Shown: positions 4,661 through 9,052 of the stretch, piece after piece
Layout: every line of letters starts with the position of its first letter
How positions within the stretch are numbered: the stretch's first letter is position 1
Assembly: GCA_946409145.1 (NCBI GenBank)
Contig: CAMJVA010000053.1
Span: forward strand, 1-9,052
Source: an uncultured Enterococcus sp.
Lineage (GTDB): Bacteria > Bacillota > Bacilli > Lactobacillales > Enterococcaceae
DNA: 9,052 nucleotides
Direction: 5' to 3'
Notes under the pieces: model-generated
The model's database searches: none
Seen by the model: the letters and a program-made list of their open reading frames with translations, nothing else
Told to the model about the DNA's origin: nothing
Position numbers and translations under genes: made by a program

Positions 4661-6217
4661 TTATAAAGCTAAATCTTCTGGATTGTTTTTTTCTAACTCT
4701 TCTAGTTTAAATTTGATTTGTTGAGCAAGTCCAGTATCTGTTAAGATAACCAACACATCTCCTGTTCGCATTACTGTATCTCCTCTGGTTAAAATTTCTT
4801 CTTCTCCGCGGATAATGGAAGTTAAAAGCATTTCTTTTGGCCAAACAAAATCTCTAATCATTCGTCCAGAAAAATGACTTTCTGCAATAACGGGAAATTC
4901 AATCGTTGTTTTTTTACCGTGGAAAGTTCCAAAATCTGGGGCAACCATTCTTTCTAATAAAGCTTCATAAATAGGACGTCCACCTAATAAATCTAAAGTT
5001 ACATAAGCGGCTAAACAAACCACTCCTAAAGGCATTAAATGTTGAACCGTTCCGACCATTTCCGTTATTAAAATTAAGGCGGTTAAAGGCGCTTTACCAA
5101 TGGCGGCAAAATAACCAGCCATGGCACAGATAATAAAATTAGCGATATAAACTTGATCTAAACCGGTAATCTGACACCAAAGAACGCCAAAAATGCCGCC
5201 TAAAATAGCCCCTAAAGTTAAAATAGGGAGGAAAATACCTCCAGGAAGACCTGAACCGTAGGAAATCATGGAAAAAATAAAGCGTAAGGCAAAAAGACCT
5301 AAGAGAGTCCAAAAGAAAAGTTTTTCATTTCCTAATTGGTGAATGACTTGATTTCCTCCTCCTAATTCATTAGGAAAAAAGATCCCTACAGGAATTAACA
5401 GTAAAAAAGGAACAAGGGAGTAAAATTCTTTTTTCAAAGGAAGCTTACTGTACCATTTTTCTAAAGACAAAAGAACTTGTTGATAAAAAAGAGCTAATAT
5501 TCCAAGGAAAATTCCCATAATTAGTAATGCCCCGTAATGTTTGAGAGGAAGACTTTTTAAAGGACCTAAATATAAAACGGGAGTTAAACCAAAAATATTT
5601 AAGGAAATAAAATTACTAGCTAAGGCACTGGCAAAACTTGTTAACCAAACAAGAGGGGAGAAGTTGTGATGAACTTCTTCTAAAATAAATAAAACTGCAG
5701 CAATTGGTGCATTAAAAGCAGCGGATAATCCAGCAGCAGCTCCTGAGGAAATCATGATTTTTCTTTCAGCTACATTTAAATGAAGCATTTCTCCCATGCC
5801 TTGACCCACACTTGCCCCAAGTTGAATGGAAGGACCTTCTCGCCCTAAGAAGAGTCCTGAAGAAATACTTAACAAACCACCGACAAATTTTTTAGAAAGA
5901 ACGGACCACCAATTTAAAGAAAGCTGTCCTCTTAATTGTCCTTCTACTTGTGGAATGCCGCTTCCTTTAATATTAGGATCTTTTCTAATTAAAAAACCGT
6001 TAATCACAGTTAAAAGTAAAACAATAATAATAGCAATTGGTAAATAAATTAAATGGTGTTTTAAAAAGGTGAACCACTGAGGAAGATGTGCTGAAATTTT
6101 TTCAATCCCTAGACGAAATAAACTAACAATTATTCCAGCAAAAACTCCTGTACATAAACCTAAACCAATAAATTTCAAGCGGGTCATATCAAAACCATGG
6201 CTTGTTTTTTCTCTCAC
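4661..6217 (-). CDS. ClC-family H+/Cl- antiporter with C-terminal RCK/TrkA-C-like domain
   Basis: This polytopic inner-membrane protein exchanges chloride for protons. From the GTG at 6217 it is 518 residues. All three selectivity-filter motifs are present: GSGIP (85-89), GREGP with the gating Glu127 (125-129), and GGIFLP (326-331). Tyr417 in RPIY matches the central chloride-coordinating Tyr. Glu181 in FILEEVHH corresponds to the internal proton glutamate of the E. coli antiporter, so it should be an exchanger rather than a channel. After the last helix, about 436-508 looks like a TrkA-C/RCK-C ligand-binding domain (IRGEEEILTRGDTVMRTGDVLVIL). I prefer GTG 6217, which has AAGAAGGG 6 nt upstream. 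A TTG at 6268 would add 17 residues but lacks a ribosome site. It is monocistronic. The ligand of the tail domain is unknown. Confidence 0.9.
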   Translation of the reverse strand: MREKTSHGFDMTRLKFIGLGLCTGVFAGIIVSLFRLGIEKISAHLPQWFTFLKHHLIYLPIAIIIVLLLTVINGFLIRKDPNIKGSGIPQVEGQLRGQLSLNWWSVLSKKFVGGLLSISSGLFLGREGPSIQLGASVGQGMGEMLHLNVAERKIMISSGAAAGLSAAFNAPIAAVLFILEEVHHNFSPLVWLTSFASALASNFISLNIFGLTPVLYLGPLKSLPLKHYGALLIMGIFLGILALFYQQVLLSLEKWYSKLPLKKEFYSLVPFLLLIPVGIFFPNELGGGNQVIHQLGNEKLFFWTLLGLFALRFIFSMISYGSGLPGGIFLPILTLGAILGGIFGVLWCQITGLDQVYIANFIICAMAGYFAAIGKAPLTALILITEMVGTVQHLMPLGVVCLAAYVTLDLLGGRPIYEALLERMVAPDFGTFHGKKTTIEFPVIAESHFSGRMIRDFVWPKEMLLTSIIRGEEEILTRGDTVMRTGDVLVILTDTGLAQQIKFKLEELEKNNPEDLAL

Positions 6218-6385
6218 AGCTATCCCTTCTTCCTCTTTTAACCTTATCAAAATTTTAAACTTTTTCAAGAGGGAATTTTTTCTGCCAATCCGCTAAAAAA
6301 AGTGACCAAAAATAAGTGAAATATTGGGCAAAGTGCCGATTTTTATTTTTCTTTTGAAAAGGCTTTTTCTTTTGTGAAAAAATTA

Positions 6386-6391
6386 TATAAT
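6386..6391 (+). promoter_or_regulatory. -10 box of a promoter for the small membrane protein
   Basis: A consensus TATAAT (6386-6391) lies 34 nt before the GTG start. The -35 region is T-rich but has no good hexamer at 16-18 bp. Transcription should begin near 6398. Confidence 0.5.
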
Positions 6392-6425
6392 AGAATAGAA
6401 AAGGCTTACAAAAGGTGGGGTAATC

Positions 6426-6635
6426 GTGTTGGAAGTGTCTGTGGTAATTCTTATTTTAGGAATTGTCATGCTTTTAGGGAGTAATGTGTGGGTATTGGTT
6501 TTTGCCATTCATCACCCTAATAATGAAAAGGGTTTAAATACAGTTTTAGGAAAAGTAAAAAATGTCCAAGCTATTTCTTTGGGAACGATGATTTCTTTAT
6601 TTCTAGCTAGTTTAATATTTTCTATTTTACATTGA
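6426..6635 (+). CDS. Small two-helix membrane protein of unknown function
   Basis: I do not recognise this 69-residue protein. Two hydrophobic segments can be seen: residues 4-28 (VSVVILILGIVMLLGSNVWV...), and 50-68 (AISLGTMISLFLASLIFSI). They are joined by a polar, net basic loop, AIHHPNNEKGLNTVLGKVKNVQ (27-48), which by the positive-inside rule would face the cytoplasm, giving an N-out/C-out hairpin. The start is GTG at 6426 with AAAGGTGGGG about 5 nt upstream. It has its own -10 box and shares a bidirectional terminator with the convergent PgpA-family gene. It is divergent from the ClC gene, but there is no direct evidence of a joint function. It is real by ribosome site, promoter and hydrophobic pattern; its role is open. 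Confidence 0.7.
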   Translation: MLEVSVVILILGIVMLLGSNVWVLVFAIHHPNNEKGLNTVLGKVKNVQAISLGTMISLFLASLIFSILH

Positions 6636-6688
6636 GAAATTTAAAAGAGTTTACTAGAGAAAAAGTGAGCTTTATTAAAAAAATGAGT

Positions 6689-6725
6689 AAAAAAAATCTT
6701 TCGAGATAGCTCGAAAGATTTTTTT
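6689..6725. terminator. Bidirectional intrinsic terminator
   Basis: AATCTTTCGAG (6695-6705) and CTCGAAAGATT (6710-6720) form a perfect 11-bp stem with a 4-nt loop (ATAG), flanked by an A-run on the left and a T-run on the right. It therefore terminates both the small membrane protein gene (plus) and the FNR-PgpA operon (minus). Confidence 0.93.
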
Positions 6726-6726
6726 G

Positions 6727-7233
6727 TTATTTAGTAATATCGCTATATTGTGGATTGTCATGAGCCAATCGACTAGCAGCAGCTGCGGCAATAGCTCCAA
6801 CAATATCATCTAAAAAAGTATGAACGTGAGGGCCTTCATGACTATTTAACATGGCTAGAATTCCAGGTTTTACTTTGTCAATGTAGCCATAATTAGTAAA
6901 ACCAATGGAGCCATATAAATTAACAATGGAAAAAGCTAAAATTTCATCAATCCCATATAGACCTTCATCTTTAGCGACGATTTCTTGTAAAGGTTCCATT
7001 AATTTATTTTCTTCTGCTAAAAGATCTAACTGCACTCCTGTTAAAATCGCATTGTGCACTTCTCTTTTTTTCAACACACCTTCCACGTGATGAATACATG
7101 TGGAAAGTTCTAAAGTTTCAATGTAAGGTTTTTGCAAGTATAAGACTAAATTAGCAATGTCTTCAACAGTAACGCCTCTTTCTTTTAGTAAAGCTCGTGC
7201 TTTTTCTTCTAGTGTTTGTTTGTGAATGACCAT
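6727..7233 (-). CDS. Phosphatidylglycerophosphatase A family protein (YutG/LtrC-like)
   Basis: Members of this family dephosphorylate phosphatidylglycerol phosphate to phosphatidylglycerol at the membrane. The Firmicute branch includes B. subtilis YutG and Listeria LtrC, named for a low-temperature growth defect. The 168-residue product has an N-terminal helical region (5-60) typical of that branch, then DEILAFSIVNLYGSIGFTNY (96-115) followed by GYIDK, and the signature VHTFLDDIVGAIAAAAASRL (137-156), with Asp142/Asp143 as the probable catalytic acids. I see no long membrane segment beyond the Ala-rich helix. AGGAGG lies 9 nt upstream of the ATG and overlaps the TAG stop of the reductase gene, so it should be translated by coupling. 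Enzyme activity is inferred from the family. Confidence 0.85.
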   Translation of the reverse strand: MVIHKQTLEEKARALLKERGVTVEDIANLVLYLQKPYIETLELSTCIHHVEGVLKKREVHNAILTGVQLDLLAEENKLMEPLQEIVAKDEGLYGIDEILAFSIVNLYGSIGFTNYGYIDKVKPGILAMLNSHEGPHVHTFLDDIVGAIAAAAASRLAHDNPQYSDITK

Positions 7234-7246
7234 TTTTAATTTCCTC

Positions 7247-8224
7247 CTAACAAGATGTTGAGTGCACTGGTTGCAGGCGCTCGTTTGGGTTTAAATATGC
7301 AAAAATATTATTAACTGCCGTGGGAGCTTCTCCAAGACCAGTGGCGATTAATTGTACTTTTCCAGGATAAATGGCGGCATCTCCACAAGCAAACATTCCT
7401 TTAAGACTGGTTTCTTGGTTAGAGGAGACGACGAATTTTCCTTGATCGGTTAAAACAGAATCTTCTGTAAAGCTAGTACGAGTATTGACAAAACCGTAGC
7501 TGACTAAAAGTTTATCCACTTCTAAAGTGAGATTTTCCTTGGTTTTTACTTGGCGCAAGCTTAAAGAAATAGTGTCATTTACCATTAAATCTTTGGCGAC
7601 ATAAGGGGTTAGAATATCCACGGAACTTTCTTTTAATTGGGTGATAGAATGTTCCAAAGCACGGAATTGCTCTCTTCGGTGAATAACGTAAACTTTTTTG
7701 GCTACTTTTTCTAAATCTAAAGCCCAATCTACTGCTGAATCTCCGCCACCAAGGACAGCTACTGTTTGATCTTTAAAAGGCTCTAAGTCTGTGGCTTGAT
7801 AAAATATTTTTTCTCCTTCTAAAGTATCATCATGAGTTATGGTTAATTTTCTTGGGGTAAATGCCCCCCCTCCAGTTGTTAAGAGGACAGCTTTCCCTAA
7901 ATGAGTGGCGAATTTCGTTTTTATTTCGAAAATATCGCTTTCATTTTTTTTGACCATTAAAACTTCTTGATTATACTCAAATGTCACGGAGACAGATTGT
8001 AATTGTTTTTTTAATTGAGCAATAAAATCTTTCGCGGCTACTTCTGGAAAGCCAGCAATATCTTTAATTGTTTTTTCTGGATAAAGTTGTAAAAGTTGTC
8101 CGCCACAATCAGAAAGGCTTTCTAGGACTTTGACTTTCATTTGTCTTAAACCAGCATAGTAAGCAGAAAATAAACCCACAGGACCAGCTCCAACGATAAT
8201 TAAATCATAAACTTCTGTGTTCAT
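7247..8224 (-). CDS. Ferredoxin/flavodoxin-NADP+ reductase, thioredoxin-reductase-like (YumC type)
   Basis: This soluble FAD enzyme moves electrons between NADPH and ferredoxin or flavodoxin. The 325-residue product has the FAD-binding GAGPVG (12-17), the CGGQLLQLYPEK segment (40-51) typical of type-2 FNRs, the NADPH-binding GGGDSA (159-164) with HRR (182-184) for the 2'-phosphate, and the second FAD motif MFACGDAA (277-284). The redox CxxC of thioredoxin reductases is absent between the two domains, which separates it from TrxB. The start is ATG 8224 with GGAGG 5 nt upstream; the GTG at 8236 overlaps that site and would add four residues. It is first in a two-gene operon with the PgpA-family gene and divergent from the cyclophilin gene. 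The electron partner is not in the window. Confidence 0.92.
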   Translation of the reverse strand: MNTEVYDLIIVGAGPVGLFSAYYAGLRQMKVKVLESLSDCGGQLLQLYPEKTIKDIAGFPEVAAKDFIAQLKKQLQSVSVTFEYNQEVLMVKKNESDIFEIKTKFATHLGKAVLLTTGGGAFTPRKLTITHDDTLEGEKIFYQATDLEPFKDQTVAVLGGGDSAVDWALDLEKVAKKVYVIHRREQFRALEHSITQLKESSVDILTPYVAKDLMVNDTISLSLRQVKTKENLTLEVDKLLVSYGFVNTRTSFTEDSVLTDQGKFVVSSNQETSLKGMFACGDAAIYPGKVQLIATGLGEAPTAVNNIFAYLNPNERLQPVHSTSC

Positions 8225-8240
8225 TTTTTCCTCCACTTCA

Positions 8241-8266
8241 GGTATAGGGTACTTAAAAGTATACCA
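8241..8266 (-). promoter_or_regulatory. Extended -10 promoter of the FNR-PgpA operon overlapped by an inverted repeat
   Basis: On the minus strand, TGGTATACT (8266-8258) is an extended -10 box; the -35 is weak. Transcription should start near 8251, 27 nt before the ATG. The same DNA holds two nested inverted repeats: GGTATA/TATACC (8241-8246 and 8260-8265) and TACTT/AAGTA (8250-8254 and 8257-8261). They cover the -10 and start point, where a repressor would bind. Confidence 0.5.
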
Positions 8267-8318
8267 TATTTTTCCTTTAAAAAAGAAGAAAAAGAAAGCT
8301 TTTAAAATGATTTTTTGT

Positions 8319-8324
8319 TATGAT
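8319..8324 (+). promoter_or_regulatory. Candidate -10 box for the cyclophilin gene
   Basis: TATGAT (8319-8324) is a 5-of-6 match to the -10 consensus, 32 nt before the ATG. No convincing -35 box lies at 16-18 bp. Confidence 0.4.
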
Positions 8325-8355
8325 AAATGAGCAAATAAATTTTAGGAGGCAAACC

Positions 8356-8937
8356 ATGACTTTTCCACAATTAGATTTAGAAAATCAAACAGGTAGTAAA
8401 GCAATTATGAAAACTAATTTAGGGGATATTACCATTCAACTTTTCCCTGAACAAGCACCAAAAACAGTTGAAAATTTTGTTCAATTAGCTAAAAAAGGCT
8501 ATTACGATGGGATTATTTTTCACCGGGTGATTCCTGATTTTATGATTCAAGGAGGAGATCCCACTGGCACCGGAATGGGAGGAGAAAGTATTTACGGAGA
8601 AAAATTTGCCGATGAATTTTCCCCAGAATTATTTAACCTTCGTGGAGCCTTATCTATGGCTAATGCAGGTCCTAACACGAATGGTAGCCAATTTTTCATT
8701 GTGCAAAAAAAAGACGTTCCCAAAGAAATGATGTCTCAATTAACTGAAGCTGGTTTTCCTGCAGAAATTGTTGAAGCGTATAAAAATGGTGGCACCCCTT
8801 GGTTAGATTTCCGTCACACTGTTTTTGGCCAAGTTGTAGAGGGAATGGATGTTGTAGATAAAATTTCCGGAGTGCAAACAGTGGCTCAAGATCGTCCTGC
8901 AGAAGATGTGGTTATTGAAGGAATTGAAATTTTATAA
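8356..8937 (+). CDS. Cyclophilin-type peptidyl-prolyl cis-trans isomerase
   Basis: The enzyme catalyses cis-trans isomerisation of proline peptide bonds and helps protein folding in the cytoplasm; there is no signal peptide. The 193-residue product has the cyclophilin core: FHRVIPDFMIQGGDPTGTG (55-73), ALSMANAGPNTNGSQFFI (98-115) and WLDFRHTVFGQVVEGMDVV (149-167). The active-site residues of human cyclophilin A have equivalents: Arg57, Phe62, Met63, Gln65, Ala102, Asn103, Gln112, Trp149 and His154. Compared with the human protein it carries an insertion of about 30 residues (117-146) before the tryptophan, seen in other Firmicute members. AGGAGG (8344-8349) lies 6 nt before ATG 8356, so the upstream ATG at 8320 is not the start. 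It is monocistronic. Confidence 0.96.
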   Translation: MTFPQLDLENQTGSKAIMKTNLGDITIQLFPEQAPKTVENFVQLAKKGYYDGIIFHRVIPDFMIQGGDPTGTGMGGESIYGEKFADEFSPELFNLRGALSMANAGPNTNGSQFFIVQKKDVPKEMMSQLTEAGFPAEIVEAYKNGGTPWLDFRHTVFGQVVEGMDVVDKISGVQTVAQDRPAEDVVIEGIEIL

Positions 8938-8956
8938 TACAGATTTAAATCTGTAT
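8937..8956. repeat. Perfect palindrome after the cyclophilin gene
   Basis: ATACAGATTT and AAATCTGTAT form a perfect 20-bp palindrome that begins in the stop codon region. As RNA it gives a 7-bp stem with a TTTAAA loop, but the next bases are CAAAAAT, not a T-run, so it is a poor terminator on the plus strand. It may protect the 3' end or be a protein site; the role is unknown. Confidence 0.5.
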
Positions 8957-9002
8957 CAAAAATATAAAACAGCGTGATAATTGCTTTTTATAAGAAATTT
9001 TT

Positions 9003-9051
9003 AAAAAAATAAGACAGTTTTGTGCTAAAGTGTAGCACAGACTGTCTTTTT
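9003..9051. terminator. Two-part hairpin terminator at the right edge
   Basis: AAGACAGT (9011-9018) pairs with ACTGTCTT (9041-9048), and inside it GTGCTA (9022-9027) pairs with TAGCAC (9033-9038), separated by a small internal loop. A T-run follows on the plus strand and an A-run precedes it, so it can act in both directions. It probably ends the cyclophilin message and a convergent gene beyond the window. Confidence 0.85.
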
Positions 9052-9052
9052 G

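Noticed and set aside
6326..6345. GGCA-AAG-TGCC hairpin followed by a T-rich run upstream of the small membrane gene
   Set aside because: The 4-bp stem is too short for a terminator and no gene ends there on the plus strand.
8320..8355. ATG start adding 12 residues to the cyclophilin
   Set aside because: It lies inside the likely -10 box and lacks a ribosome site; ATG 8356 has AGGAGG 6 nt upstream.
1..9052. tRNA genes, CRISPR repeats, insertion sequences, phage or toxin-antitoxin modules
   Set aside because: None seen: no spaced direct repeats, no transposase-like frame, no cloverleaf, and all sizeable frames are assigned to core genes.

Overview
The window is a low-GC Firmicute chromosome segment. 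The protein sequences (L11, L1, L10, L7/L12, L21, L27 with a cleavable N-terminal extension, Prp, ClC, FNR2, cyclophilin) look most like Enterococcaceae (Enterococcus, Melissococcus, Tetragenococcus or Vagococcus). That placement comes from memory of these families, not from a search, so I do not name a species. Coding density is high, Shine-Dalgarno sites are strong, and there are many intrinsic terminators. I see no tRNA, rRNA, CRISPR array, insertion sequence or phage gene.

Layout: (1) 1-158, minus strand: the 5' end of an L-serine dehydratase beta-subunit gene (sdaAB), cut by the window edge. (2) 284-1629: promoter, structured leader, then rplK (L11) and rplA (L1). The leader and the rplK-rplA gap both carry a GTGGGAGG...ACCACATCA element that resembles an L1-binding site. 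(3) 1642-2793: an inverted repeat that overlaps a promoter, an L10-type leader with an attenuator hairpin, rplJ (L10), rplL (L7/L12) and a strong terminator. (4) 2931-3329: a stand-alone gene for a pyridoxamine-phosphate-oxidase-like flavin-binding protein. (5) 3388-4552: promoter, L21-type leader, rplU (L21), prp (the protease that matures L27), rpmA (L27) and a terminator. (6) 4608-6217, minus strand: a ClC-type chloride/proton antiporter with a C-terminal RCK/TrkA-C-like domain. (7) 6426-6635: an unrecognised 69-residue two-helix membrane protein. (8) 6727-8224, minus strand: a ferredoxin/flavodoxin-NADP+ reductase gene overlapping a PgpA/YutG-family gene, whose ribosome-binding site is built into the stop codon of the first. 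(9) 8356-8937, plus strand: a cyclophilin peptidyl-prolyl isomerase. The window ends in a strong hairpin terminator.

How the parts work together: the left half makes two mobile features of the large ribosomal subunit, the L11/L1 stalk region and the L10-(L7/L12)n stalk, plus L21 and L27. Each of the three ribosomal operons has its own sigma-A promoter and a structured mRNA leader suited to feedback by its own products. The L27-Prp pair is a substrate-protease pair: L27 has the cleavage motif and Prp has the catalytic His22 and Cys34. The right half is housekeeping: ion transport, flavin redox, phospholipid metabolism and protein folding.

I found no credible undescribed multi-gene system. The most interesting material is regulatory: the doubled L1-type element, the promoter embedded in a terminator-like inverted repeat before rplJ, the palindrome over the FNR promoter, and the unidentified small membrane protein.
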